A stretch of DNA of 64,000 nt from Microbacterium sp. 3J1 (GTDB lineage Bacteria > Actinomycetota > Actinomycetes > Actinomycetales > Microbacteriaceae). The stretch lies in contig NZ_CDWI01000001.1 of the NCBI RefSeq assembly GCF_001049495.1, forward strand, positions 186,001 through 250,000, read 5' to 3'. The position numbers and the translations under genes are program-made. The notes beneath the pieces are model-generated. The model searched no databases and was not told the DNA's origin. It worked only from the letters and a program-made list of their open reading frames with translations. This document shows, in pieces, positions 19,127 through 27,148 of the stretch. The number at the start of each line of letters is the position of its first letter. Positions within the stretch are counted from its first letter, which is position 1.

Positions 19127-19486
19127 TCAGTCGGCGGTGCGCGAGCGGGACTGGAGGATCTCCGCCCAGTTCTCCGGAACCCGGGCCGCCGGGCCCGGAG
19201 CGGACTGGTCGTCCGGGTGACTGTGCGGCGGAGCAAGCACGGGCCCGGTGGCGAATCGATCGGTTCGGAAGTCCCAGAACCACTCCTCGCCCGGTTCGAA
19301 ACTCTGGATGATCGCGTGGCCCGTCCGCTGAGCGTGCGCCGTAGCGTGTCGGTTCAGCGAGTCGTCGCAGCAGCCCACATGCCCGCATGCTGCGCAGCGC
19401 CGCAGGTGCACCCACCAGGAGCCGCTCTCTTCGCATTCCACGCATCCGGTGCCGCTGGGCGGCACCTCCGTGTCGATCTGGTTCAT
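19127..19486 (-). CDS. UBP-type zinc finger domain protein
   Basis: 119 residues. Metal ligands fit the ZnF-UBP pattern: Cys15, Cys18, Cys31, Cys34, Cys39, His47, His51 and His57, followed by FEPGEEWFWDF, which forms the end of the fold. In eukaryotes the domain binds the C-terminal Gly-Gly of ubiquitin; free-standing actinobacterial copies have no known ligand. It lies between the alpha/beta hydrolase and the NADP-binding protein, 37 bp before the latter. The C-terminal 35 residues look disordered. Confidence 0.88.
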   Translation of the reverse strand: MNQIDTEVPPSGTGCVECEESGSWWVHLRRCAACGHVGCCDDSLNRHATAHAQRTGHAIIQSFEPGEEWFWDFRTDRFATGPVLAPPHSHPDDQSAPGPAARVPENWAEILQSRSRTAD

Positions 19487-19513
19487 GACATTCGGCTTCC
19501 CGTCTCGGGAGAA

Positions 19514-19539
19514 GAGAGGGCGGGCGAGCCCGCCCTCTC
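19514..19539 (-). terminator. Strong hairpin after the alpha/beta hydrolase gene
   Basis: GAGAGGGCGGGC (19514-19525) pairs perfectly with GCCCGCCCTCTC (19528-19539). It lies 7 bp past the hydrolase stop and 27 bp before the UBP start, so it may attenuate read-through into the downstream genes. Confidence 0.75.
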
Positions 19540-19546
19540 CGGTCGG

Positions 19547-20506
19547 TCAGGCGAAGGCTGCACGCAGGGACGCGGTGGCCAGCAGGATGGCGTGCTTCGC
19601 GGCCTCGGTGTCGTGGACGGAATTCACCATGACGAAGTCGTGCACGATGCCGCCGAAGCGAGCGTTGGTCGCCTTGACGCCGGCTTCGCGCAGGCGGGCG
19701 GCGAACGCCTCTCCCTCGTCGCGAAGGACGTCGGCCTCGGCGGTCATGATGAGCGTCTCCGGGAGGTGGCCCAGCTGCTCGAGCGACGCACGCAGCGGCG
19801 ATGCGGTGATCTGACCACGCTCGCCCTCGTCGGTGGTGTACTGGTCCCAGAACCAGTGCATCGCATCGCGGGAGAGGAAGTATCCCTCCGCGAACGTGTC
19901 GTAGGACTCCGTGTCGAAGGCGGCGTTCGTGACGGGGTAGAACAGCACCTGCTTGATGAAGTTCACGTCTCCTCGCTCGTGGGCGAGCAGCGAGAGGGCG
20001 ATGGCCATGTTCCCGCCGACGGAGTCACCGGCGACCGCGATCTTCGAGGCATCCAGGCCGTTGTCGCCGCCCTGGGCGACGACCCACTGCGCCGCGGCGT
20101 AGCTCTGCTCGATGGCGACGGGGTACTTGGCCTCGGGCGAGCGGTCGTACTCGGGGAACACGACGGCAGCACCCGAGCCGACGGCAAGGTCGCGGACGAG
20201 TCGGTCGTGGCTGTGCGCGCTGCCGAGCACCCAACCCGCGCCGTGGACGTAGAGGATGACGGGCAGAGTGCCGGTCGCGCCGGCGGGCTTGACGATGCGG
20301 ACGCGCACCGTGCCGGTCGGCCCGCCCTCGATCTCGACCCACTCGTCGTCCACGTCGGGCTTGAAGATCGTCGAGCTCTGTGCGGTCTCGAGGAAGTCCC
20401 GGGCGTCCGGAACGGTCATCTGGTAGAGGAACGGGGGGTTCGACGTGGCGTCCACGAACTCCTGAGCGGCGGGCTCGAGCGCGATGTCGTGCGGGTTTCC
20501 AGACAT
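19547..20506 (-). CDS. Alpha/beta hydrolase, hormone-sensitive-lipase (HSL) family
   Basis: 319-residue esterase. The oxyanion-hole motif reads HGAGW (HGGGW in most relatives), the nucleophile elbow is GDSVGG, and the acid and His lie in AEADVLRDEGE and FGGIVHDFVM. The start ATG 20506 follows AGGAGA; a longer frame upstream overlaps the divergent promoter and lacks similarity. It is divergent from the MarR gene (189 bp between starts) and first of the leftward set, so MarR control is likely. Its substrate is a short-chain ester of unknown identity. Confidence 0.92.
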   Translation of the reverse strand: MSGNPHDIALEPAAQEFVDATSNPPFLYQMTVPDARDFLETAQSSTIFKPDVDDEWVEIEGGPTGTVRVRIVKPAGATGTLPVILYVHGAGWVLGSAHSHDRLVRDLAVGSGAAVVFPEYDRSPEAKYPVAIEQSYAAAQWVVAQGGDNGLDASKIAVAGDSVGGNMAIALSLLAHERGDVNFIKQVLFYPVTNAAFDTESYDTFAEGYFLSRDAMHWFWDQYTTDEGERGQITASPLRASLEQLGHLPETLIMTAEADVLRDEGEAFAARLREAGVKATNARFGGIVHDFVMVNSVHDTEAAKHAILLATASLRAAFA

Positions 20507-20695
20507 GTTGTCTCCTGTCGGTGCCGGCGGCGGGTCCGCCTGCACCGCAAGCCTCGTCTCATCGGTGTCCGCGCACCAGGAAGAACGGAGGCAGAAACGA
20601 GGCACCATCCGGTTCTGAGTTCGGAAGTCCGCAGGAGGCGTCGCCTCGTGGACGTCGTGCGAGAGTAGTGAAGTCCGCGAAGGAAGGAGACCACT
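20507..20695. promoter_or_regulatory. Divergent alpha/beta hydrolase - MarR intergenic region
   Basis: Both flanking genes have good Shine-Dalgarno sequences. A 9-bp direct repeat GAAGTCCGC occurs at 20624-20632 and 20670-20678. It is a candidate regulator-binding element but not the palindrome usual for MarR proteins. No convincing -35/-10 pair was fixed. Confidence 0.35.
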
Positions 20696-21211
20696 GTGTC
20701 GGATGAGTATGACCTGCGTCCAGACTCGCCGTTCGCACTCCTCTCCCCGAACGAGGTGTCCGCCTGGTTCGCCTACATGAAGGTGCACTTGCGGATCAGC
20801 TACGAGATGAACCGGCAACTGCGCGTGGACAGCGGGATCTCATTGGGAGACTTCGACGTGCTCGTCGCGTTGACGAGCGACCCGCACGGACGGATGACGG
20901 TTTCCGGCCTCGCCACACGGATCGGGTGGGAAAGAAGTCGCCTGTCGCATCATCTTCGACGCATGCGGGCCAGCGGGCTCGTGGAGACCAGCCAGTCGAC
21001 GTCGGACCGTCGCGTCACCGAGGTCGTGCTCACCGAGGCGGGATCCCAGAAGCTCCGTGAAGCCTCTCCGTCTCACATCGGCTTCGTCCAGCGGGCATTC
21101 TTCGGCGATCTCGCACCGGCCGAGATCGCGGCGCTGACCTCGACGCTGGAGAAGGTCTATGACGGCCTCATCGAGCACGGGTCATTGCCGCGGCCGGAGG
21201 ATCACCCCTGA
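20696..21211 (+). CDS. MarR family transcriptional regulator
   Basis: 171 residues with the winged helix MTVSGLATRIGWERSRLSHHLRRM (about residues 62-85) and the wing ASGLVETSQSTSDRRVTEVVLTEAG in two parts, ending in a dimerisation helix. The GTG start is preceded by GGAAGGAGA. It diverges from the hydrolase/redox operon. MarR proteins of this type commonly sense phenolics or oxidised thiols; no cysteine is seen in the DNA-binding core, which argues against a Cys redox switch. Confidence 0.92.
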   Translation: MSDEYDLRPDSPFALLSPNEVSAWFAYMKVHLRISYEMNRQLRVDSGISLGDFDVLVALTSDPHGRMTVSGLATRIGWERSRLSHHLRRMRASGLVETSQSTSDRRVTEVVLTEAGSQKLREASPSHIGFVQRAFFGDLAPAEIAALTSTLEKVYDGLIEHGSLPRPEDHP

Positions 21212-21216
21212 GCGAA

Positions 21217-23442
21217 TCAGTCGGCCTCCGGCAAAGGCGGATCAAGCTCTGCCCGGGCGACAGTCTCGCCTCTCAGATCACCGATCTGAGCGAAGGTCTC
21301 CGCCGCTCGGGCGAATGCCGCGCGAGCGGACTCCTCGTCCCCGTTCATCCGGTGCGCTCGGCCGATCCGGAGGTGGGCGAGTCCCGCGCCCTGAGCCAGG
21401 TCGAGCTCCTCGGCCGCCTGCAACGCCGCGTGAGCCGCCGCCAGCGCCGTCTCCGGTTGCGTCGTTCCCAGCGCCGCCGACGCCATGCCGATGCGCGCGT
21501 TCACCAGCGCATGTCGAGCGATGTTGTGAGCCGGCGCCGTCGCCGGGTCCTCGACCCACGCAGCGGCGCGCTCTGCGTCGATCAGCGCCTCTTCGAACTT
21601 CGCCTCGAAGAGCTTGCTGGCTGAGAGGGTCAGCAGAGCCTGCGGGAATCCTTCCTTGTTCCGCATCCGCTCGAAGAGTTCCGCTGCCGCGTGTGCGTGC
21701 CGCTGCGCCTCTGCCTGCTCGCCCGTCGCCGTCTGCACCTCCGCGATGTACATGTGACTCCAGGCGATCTGTTCTGCATCGTCCGCCGATGTCGCCGCGT
21801 CGAGCGCCGCCTCGGCGTGAACGAGCGACTGCGCGAGGTCCCAGCGTTCCATCCGATCTGCCCACGACAGATACCCGAGGTGTCGGGCCTGCTCCGAGCG
21901 ATCGGCGATGGCCACGGCCGATGAGACCGAGAGGCGAAACACCGTATGCCAGTTGCCCCACTTCAACCACAGATCGGAGAACCAGTGCAGGGAGTCCGCC
22001 ACGCGCAGCACGTCGGCATGCAGACCCGCCGCATGCGCGGCTCTCAGTGCTGCGAGCCAGTGCTCGGCGTTGGCGACCAGCCACGCTCTTGCCGCGGGCT
22101 GTTCTTCTTCGATGGCTCGTCGCTCCGTCGGGATCGCCTCCTGCGTGTCTGGTTCGAAGAGCTGTCCGTATTCGAACGTGCGCTGCAGCAACCACGAGAC
22201 CTTGTTCTTCTCGAGGGTCGCCACCTCACGGCTGCCGAGAGCCTCGTCGAGTCGATCCCGCCCGTACAGGCGGAGAAGATCATGCATTCGGTACCGACCT
22301 CCCGCCGACGTCTCCACCAGCGCGAGTTCGATGAGCTCGTCGAGTGAATGCTCCGCGGTCCGCTGGGAGACCTGCAGGATGGCCGCCGGCAGGTCTGCAG
22401 AGAAAGTCGATCCGTCCAGGAGGCTGCACACGCCGAAGAGCGAACGAGCTGATTCGCTGAGCAGCTCGTACGACAGGTCAACGGCGTTCTTGACCTCCAG
22501 ATCGCCCGCGCGCAAGGTGTCCAGCCGGGTGTCCGCGTTGCGCAGCCGGAAGAGCAAGTCCTCCGCCGACCAGTCGGGGCGGGTCGCCAGACGGTTCCCC
22601 GCGACCCGCAGCGCGAGCGGGATGCGTCCGCACAGTTGCGCCAGTTCCCTGGTGTGAGGGTCTCCGGCGTTCAGCGTCGGGGCGAGCGAGGCGAGAAGGA
22701 CTTCACTCTCCGACTGGGCGAGAGGGTCGATACGGAGACGATGGATGCGCTCCAGTCCCGACAGAGGCCGACGGCTCGTCACGATCACCAACGCACCCGG
22801 GTTGGCCAGGAGTGGGCGCACCTGTGCCTCGCTTCCGGCGTTGTCGAGGACGACGATGTGGCGTCGAGTCGTGTCTTCGCTCCAGAGCCGCATCGCAGCA
22901 CCCAGATCGGTCGCCACGAACTGCTCCGGTCGCGCCACCTGCCCGAGGATCGCCTGGATGACGGCGAGGGGCGACGCCGGTCTGGCATCGAGGCCCTGGA
23001 GGTCGGCGAACAGTACTCGCGCTCCTTCGTCGGCGAACAGCCGTGCCGCTTCCAGGGCGAGGGACGTCTTGCCGATTCCGGGAGCGCCCCACAGGAGCGC
23101 CGCTCCGCCGGAATCGCCGACAGCGGAGCGCAGTCGTGCGAGCTCGTCGATGCGCCCCACGAAGTCCGCCAAGGGCGTGGGCATGACCGTGGAGGCGACC
23201 TCGCGTCGCTGCTGCCGCACCGACCGCGCCGTGTGGAGGAAGACCTCCCGCTCCGCTCCGCGGAGCTGCAGGGCATCGGCGAGCAGTCGTACGGTGCGCA
23301 CCTGTGGTGCCACGCTGACACCCCGCTCGATGTCGCCGATGCCCCGCTCACTCACGCCCGATGCCTCACTGAGCGCCTCGAGTGTGAGGTCTCGCGCAAC
23401 TCGACGGTCGCGCAGCATCGCGCCGAACGGGTTCTGACTCAA
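21217..23442 (-). CDS. STAND regulator: XRE HTH - NB-ARC ATPase - TPR array
   Basis: 741 residues. The XRE helix-turn-helix lies at about 8-60 (LTLEALSEASGVSERGIGDI). The NB-ARC/NACHT-type ATPase has Walker A GAPGIGKTS at 119-127, Walker B IVVLDNAG, sensor IVTSRRPL and the ARC helix GRIPLALRVAGNRL. TPR-like helical repeats run from about 430 to the end. Such AfsR/GutR-like STAND proteins switch on ATP and ligand binding to control transcription. The TTG start at 23442 is preceded by GGGAGGAG. An NTF2-like gene lies 43 bp upstream in the same direction. The ligand and targets are unknown. Confidence 0.93.
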   Translation of the reverse strand: MSQNPFGAMLRDRRVARDLTLEALSEASGVSERGIGDIERGVSVAPQVRTVRLLADALQLRGAEREVFLHTARSVRQQRREVASTVMPTPLADFVGRIDELARLRSAVGDSGGAALLWGAPGIGKTSLALEAARLFADEGARVLFADLQGLDARPASPLAVIQAILGQVARPEQFVATDLGAAMRLWSEDTTRRHIVVLDNAGSEAQVRPLLANPGALVIVTSRRPLSGLERIHRLRIDPLAQSESEVLLASLAPTLNAGDPHTRELAQLCGRIPLALRVAGNRLATRPDWSAEDLLFRLRNADTRLDTLRAGDLEVKNAVDLSYELLSESARSLFGVCSLLDGSTFSADLPAAILQVSQRTAEHSLDELIELALVETSAGGRYRMHDLLRLYGRDRLDEALGSREVATLEKNKVSWLLQRTFEYGQLFEPDTQEAIPTERRAIEEEQPAARAWLVANAEHWLAALRAAHAAGLHADVLRVADSLHWFSDLWLKWGNWHTVFRLSVSSAVAIADRSEQARHLGYLSWADRMERWDLAQSLVHAEAALDAATSADDAEQIAWSHMYIAEVQTATGEQAEAQRHAHAAAELFERMRNKEGFPQALLTLSASKLFEAKFEEALIDAERAAAWVEDPATAPAHNIARHALVNARIGMASAALGTTQPETALAAAHAALQAAEELDLAQGAGLAHLRIGRAHRMNGDEESARAAFARAAETFAQIGDLRGETVARAELDPPLPEAD

Positions 23443-23485
23443 CGGAGACTCCTCCCTGGTGGGGATCGCTGGTGTGAAGTGTGGT

Positions 23486-23842
23486 TCAGGCGTCGATGAC
23501 GACGTAGAGCGCGGTGATCAGCCCGTTCTGCACGAGAAGCACGTCGCGGCCGGTGGCCGCTACGATTCCCTCGGTCGGCGTCCCGAGACTCCACTGATAG
23601 GTCACGAGGTCCTGCGCCTGCTGGATCGGCCCATTCAGTGTGAGAGTCATCCCGGGCAGCGCGCCGTGAAGACCGGCGATGGCCTCGTTCACCCCGGCGT
23701 GCCCGGCGTAGGAGGCATCGCTCTCCGTGGTCCTGACGTCATCGGCGTACACCTTCGCCATCGATGTGAGGCGCTGCCCGGCATCTCCGGAGTTCCATAC
23801 ATCGAGGTGAGCATCTACCAGGGTGCGGATGTCTGAGGTCAC
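23486..23842 (-). CDS. NTF2-like / SnoaL-like small protein
   Basis: 118 residues with an NTF2-fold pattern: the first helix IRTLVDAHLDVWNSGDAGQR, then AKVYADDVRTTESDASYAGH, and strands ending LLVQNGLITALYVVIDA. Relatives are polyketide-type isomerases, limonene-epoxide hydrolase-like enzymes or ligand binders. No catalytic set is certain. GTG 23842 has AAGGAG 8 nt upstream; a palindrome and TACATT box lie just before. It is probably co-transcribed with the STAND regulator and could supply its ligand (inference only). Confidence 0.82.
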   Translation of the reverse strand: MTSDIRTLVDAHLDVWNSGDAGQRLTSMAKVYADDVRTTESDASYAGHAGVNEAIAGLHGALPGMTLTLNGPIQQAQDLVTYQWSLGTPTEGIVAATGRDVLLVQNGLITALYVVIDA

Positions 23843-23862
23843 GGTGGCGACTCCTTCGATAG

Positions 23863-23882
23863 GTGATATTTCACTTAATGTA
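23863..23882 (-). promoter_or_regulatory. Promoter with palindromic operator upstream of the NTF2-like gene
   Basis: On the minus strand, TACATT (23877-23882) fits a -10 element and is followed closely by the imperfect palindrome GTGAAATATCAC (23863-23874), placed where a bound repressor would block initiation. Confidence 0.45.
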
Positions 23883-23921
23883 GCGGCAGATGAAGGTGTG
23901 CGGGCCCGCTCGCGTCGACGT

Positions 23922-25253
23922 TCATGCCGCGAGCAGAGGCGCGCGCACGCCACGACCGAGGTCGCGGATGGTGGGAGCGACAGTCGCGGCGAGCATGAGC
24001 ACCAGGGCGCCCGAAGCGACGACCGCTGCCTCACCCAGGCGAAGAACGGGTGCAACGTGGAGGGCGAGAGCCGACCCCGCAACAGCCAGCACCGTGACGA
24101 CGAGAGCGGAAAGGAGCCCGGTCCCGACATAGATCACCGCTTCATACACTGCACTGGCGATGACGACCTCGGGGGTTGCCCCGGCTGACTGCAGCAGTGC
24201 CTGCTCGCCCGCACGCGAGCGACCAGACATGAAGACCGTAGCTGTGGCGCCGGCGATGGAAAGGAGGATGGGGCCGCCGATGAGAAGGACCACGACCTGT
24301 GAAGGCAAGCCCGCGCCGGGGGCTGAGTCGGCACGTGCGCTCGACACCGTCGCGTCGAGCGAGAACAGAAGGCCGCTCGACGCTGAAGCGATCATGAGCG
24401 GTCCCACTGTCGCCGCACCTCGCCTGATGTTGTCGGCTGCGGCGGCGCGGGCGAGGAACCATGCCACGGACAGCCGAGTCGGCACGGCTCTGGTCCAGCC
24501 ACGGGTCACCCACGCGTACAGCGGGGCACCGACGCCCGCGACAGCGGCCGCCAGCAGAACCCCGGCGATGAGCAAGGGCAGCTCGGCTGCGCCCGGAGAG
24601 CGTCCCTCTTGAGCGAAGATCATCCCTGCTCCGGCGACGGTCAGCAGACCGACACCGACCATGCGCGCTCTCGGGAAAGGGCGCGGCGACGAGCCGCCGC
24701 CCCGAATCGCAACCGTGATCGTCACTCTGCTCGCAGCGCGCGCGGCCCGCATGCTCGCGACGACCGAGACAAGGACCACCGTGCCGACAGCGGAGAACAC
24801 GCCAACCGGCGAGGACACTGCGCCCAGCCCGTCGAAGCCGCGCGCGCCCTCGAGCACATACCCGAGCATCGGGGCAAGGGCGGGGCCAGCCGCGACAGCT
24901 CCGAGAATCGACGCGACCGTGGACGCGACCAGCACCTGCATGAGGACGACGGCTTGGATCCGTGCCGGGGTGAAGCCGATCACCTGCCACAACGCGTACT
25001 CGCGTTCCTGAAGGGCGACGGTGAGACCTGCGACGGATGACAGGACGATGATCGCGGCGACGAGGACGAACACGATCACCACTCCGCTGATCCCGTACGT
25101 CGCCAACGCCGTCACCCCTCCGGCGCGAATGCCGGATTCGAGGAATCCTGCGGCGAGACCCGCGATGAATGCCGTGAGAAATCCGACCGCGAGCACTCCT
25201 GCCCAGATCCGGAGGTTGCTCAGGAGGTCCGCGATGATGAGTCGAGCGATCAC
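23922..25253 (-). CDS. FtsX-like ABC transporter permease
   Basis: 443 residues with two FtsX-type membrane segments: a helix set around residues 50-185 with LQEREYALWQVIGFTPARIQ (the conserved cytoplasmic motif), and a C-terminal set with RAGEQALLQSAGATPEVVIA. Each half therefore carries the family's R-x-[QEF]-x-x-x-L-x-x-x-G-x-x-x-x loop. It is a MacB/LolE-style mechanotransmission permease, not a solute channel. The GTG start overlaps the ATPase stop as GTGA. No membrane-fusion partner or two-component sensor (Bce type) is nearby, so export of a peptide or drug is only a guess. Confidence 0.9.
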   Translation of the reverse strand: MIARLIIADLLSNLRIWAGVLAVGFLTAFIAGLAAGFLESGIRAGGVTALATYGISGVVIVFVLVAAIIVLSSVAGLTVALQEREYALWQVIGFTPARIQAVVLMQVLVASTVASILGAVAAGPALAPMLGYVLEGARGFDGLGAVSSPVGVFSAVGTVVLVSVVASMRAARAASRVTITVAIRGGGSSPRPFPRARMVGVGLLTVAGAGMIFAQEGRSPGAAELPLLIAGVLLAAAVAGVGAPLYAWVTRGWTRAVPTRLSVAWFLARAAAADNIRRGAATVGPLMIASASSGLLFSLDATVSSARADSAPGAGLPSQVVVLLIGGPILLSIAGATATVFMSGRSRAGEQALLQSAGATPEVVIASAVYEAVIYVGTGLLSALVVTVLAVAGSALALHVAPVLRLGEAAVVASGALVLMLAATVAPTIRDLGRGVRAPLLAA

Positions 25254-25993
25254 GAGAGCTGGCCTGCCTCCGTGACGGCGTCGAGCACGGCTCGCGCAGA
25301 GGGGTTGGCGAGTTGTCTATGGATCTCGCCGTCACGAAGGACGAGCACTCGATCGGCGGTCGCGGCGGCCTCCAGGTCGTGCGTGACCAGGACGACGGAT
25401 CGATCCGCGGTCGCGGCGGAATGCAGCAGTTCGAGAACCTTCGCGCTCGCCAACTCATCCAGGGCGCCGGTGGGCTCGTCGGCGAAGACCACCTGAGGCT
25501 TCGCGGCGAGCACTCGCGCGATTGCGACTCGCTGCTGTTGCCCGCCGGAGAGTTCACGAGGTCGATGGTCGCCGCGGTCACTCAGCCCGACGTCGGCCAG
25601 CGCTTCGTCCACCGCTGACGCGCTGAGGGCACGATGCGCGAGGATCGCCGGAAGAGCGATGTTCTCCCGTGCAGTCAACGACCCGATGAGGTTGTACGTC
25701 TGAAAGATGACACCGACCTCATCCCGACGGAGCTTCGCAAGCGCCGCCCGGCTGAGCGTGTCCACTCTCTTTCCGGCCACCTCCACGCTCCCCCCGTCGA
25801 CGGGCTCCAATCCGGACAGCGCGTAGAGAAGCGTCGACTTTCCGGACCCGCTCGGTCCTACGATCGCGACGAACTCGCCGCGTCCCACCGTGAGGGACAC
25901 GTCCTTCAGCACGGGCAGGGGACGGCCATCCGGATCGCTGTAGATCTTCGTGATCCCGTCCGCCCTGACCACGTCCCGTGAGGCATCGCCCAT
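25250..25993 (-). CDS. ABC transporter ATP-binding protein, LolD/MacB type
   Basis: 247 residues with Walker A GPSGSGKST (about residues 45-53), Q-loop IFQTYNLIG, signature ELSGGQQQRVAIAR, Walker B VVFADEPTGALD and H-loop VTHD. The sequence EPTGALD is diagnostic for the family that pairs with FtsX permeases. I take ATG 25993 (GGGAGATC upstream) rather than the preceding in-frame TTG. It diverges from the ArsR gene, with the first GTTKGA-N6-TCAAAC operator in the 89-bp gap, so this exporter may share that regulation. Confidence 0.94.
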   Translation of the reverse strand: MGDASRDVVRADGITKIYSDPDGRPLPVLKDVSLTVGRGEFVAIVGPSGSGKSTLLYALSGLEPVDGGSVEVAGKRVDTLSRAALAKLRRDEVGVIFQTYNLIGSLTARENIALPAILAHRALSASAVDEALADVGLSDRGDHRPRELSGGQQQRVAIARVLAAKPQVVFADEPTGALDELASAKVLELLHSAATADRSVVLVTHDLEAAATADRVLVLRDGEIHRQLANPSARAVLDAVTEAGQLS

Positions 25994-26029
25994 CAATGAT
26001 CTCCCAAGATCTCTCAGCGCCCGAGGCGC

Positions 26030-26059
26030 TACAATAGTTGGATAACGATCAAACTATTG
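26030..26059. promoter_or_regulatory. arsR-type promoter and operator 1
   Basis: TACAAT (26030-26035) resembles a -10 for the rightward regulator gene. It overlaps the perfect inverted repeat CAATAGTT (26032-26039) / AACTATTG (26052-26059), whose centre contains GTTGGA-N6-TCAAAC (26037-26054). Confidence 0.7.
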
Positions 26060-26082
26060 CACGGATTCCCGGAGGAGCGAAC

Positions 26083-26457
26083 ATGGCAGGTCCCGTCGAC
26101 GAATCAGCCTCGCGCCAGTTCTGGGAGCCGGACGTCCTGGAGATCCAACTCGTGGATGTGCTGAAGGCGATCGCCGATCCGGCCAGGTTGAGCATCCTCC
26201 ACGGCTTGGCCGACGGTGAGTACCACCCCTGCAACGTCGCGGAATTCGGTCTGCCCATTCACAAGTCGACGCTCTCCCATCACTTCAAGACACTCCGCGA
26301 AGCCGGCGTGACCACCACCCGCGTGCAGGGCCGCGAAGCGGGGGTCCGCCTGCGCTTCGCCGACCTCGAGCGTCGGTGGCCCGGACTGCTGCCCGCGCTG
26401 CTCCAGGCTGCATCGAGTCACACCTACGCCCCCGCAGGCAGGACGCCGACGGCATAG
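26083..26457 (+). CDS. ArsR family winged-helix regulator
   Basis: 124 residues: DVLKAIADPARLSILHGLAD then the recognition helix KSTLSHHFKTLREAGVT. The metal-binding ELCVCDL motif of classic ArsR proteins is replaced by YHPCNVAEF with a single Cys50, so a thiol or organic signal is more likely than arsenite. The ATG at 26083 follows GGAGGAG. Operator 1 covers its promoter, and two further copies of the same half-site arrangement lie between its stop and the PfpI gene, suggesting autorepression plus control of the downstream operon. Confidence 0.92.
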   Translation: MAGPVDESASRQFWEPDVLEIQLVDVLKAIADPARLSILHGLADGEYHPCNVAEFGLPIHKSTLSHHFKTLREAGVTTTRVQGREAGVRLRFADLERRWPGLLPALLQAASSHTYAPAGRTPTA

Positions 26458-26480
26458 GGCCACCTGAGGACGCAGTCGAA

Positions 26481-26502
26481 CTGTTTGACAAGTATCAAAC
26501 AG
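26481..26502. promoter_or_regulatory. Operator 2 (perfect 8-6-8 palindrome)
   Basis: CTGTTTGA (26481-26488) is perfectly inverted as TCAAACAG (26495-26502) around a 6-nt spacer. It contains GTTTGA-N6-TCAAAC, the motif at operator 1, and lies 24 bp after the arsR-type stop. Confidence 0.7.
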
Positions 26503-26515
26503 CTGTGCACAATAA

Positions 26516-26541
26516 AATTGTTTGATGTTTGTCGAACAATT
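26516..26541. promoter_or_regulatory. Operator 3 and probable promoter of the PfpI-SDR operon
   Basis: AATTGTTTGA (26516-26525) and TCGAACAATT (26532-26541) form a 10-bp inverted repeat with one mismatch around 6 nt, again GTTTGA-N6-TCRAAC. TTGTTT at 26518 with TTATCT about 16 bp downstream could be the -35/-10 pair, so a bound repressor would occlude it. Confidence 0.65.
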
Positions 26542-26557
26542 ATCTCTCGAGGTGAAC

Positions 26558-27148
26558 ATGCCCATCACACACGATCACGACGTCTCCGACAACCGCGCCG
26601 GAATCGGACACGGTCGCACCCGCGGCCGTGTCGCGATCCTGACCGCGGACGACGTCGAGGACGTCGAGTTCTTCTACCCGTACTACCGGTTCGTCGAAGA
26701 GGGATTCGACGTCGATGTGCTCACCCCGGCGAGCACGACGGTCACCGGCTACAAGGGTCTTTCGCTCTCGACGGGCGTTTCTGCGGTCGCTGATGCGAAC
26801 CCGGCGGACTACGACCTCCTGTTCATCCCTGGAGGTCTTGCTCCTGGAGCCGTTCGCCAGGACTCGGACTCGGTCTCGTTCGTGCAGGACTTCGCTACGA
26901 CAGGCCGTGTCATCGGGGCCGTGTGCCACGGGCCTCAGGTGCTGGTCACCGCCGGCCTGGTCGAGGGTCGGCGCATGACCTCCTGGAAGGACGTCGCCCA
27001 CGAGATCCGCGACGCCGGCGGCGAGTATGTGGACGAGCCCGTCGTCGAAGATGCGCAGTTCATCACCGCGCGCAAGCCCGGCGATATGCCTCGGGAGATG
27101 GCTCGGATCTTCGAGCGTCTCACAGAGGCGAACGGAGAGAACGCATGA
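26558..27148 (+). CDS. PfpI/DJ-1 family protein (class I glutamine amidotransferase-like)
   Basis: 196 residues of the DJ-1/PfpI fold: the conserved acidic turn TADDVEDVEFFYPYYRF, DLLFIPGG, and the nucleophile elbow AVCHGPQ with Cys123-His124. Members are glyoxalase III/deglycases, cysteine peptidases or chaperones; the sequence does not decide. ATG 26558 follows GAGGTGA; an in-frame codon at 26522 would lie inside operator 3. It overlaps the SDR by ATGA. ArsR-type control and the SDR partner fit a role against reactive carbonyls (inference). Confidence 0.9.
   Translation: MPITHDHDVSDNRAGIGHGRTRGRVAILTADDVEDVEFFYPYYRFVEEGFDVDVLTPASTTVTGYKGLSLSTGVSAVADANPADYDLLFIPGGLAPGAVRQDSDSVSFVQDFATTGRVIGAVCHGPQVLVTAGLVEGRRMTSWKDVAHEIRDAGGEYVDEPVVEDAQFITARKPGDMPREMARIFERLTEANGENA

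Noticed and set aside
21217-23442. Anti-phage defence NLR (Avs-like)
   Set aside because: It has an N-terminal XRE DNA-binding domain and a TPR array like AfsR-type regulators, and no effector nuclease, protease or membrane domain.
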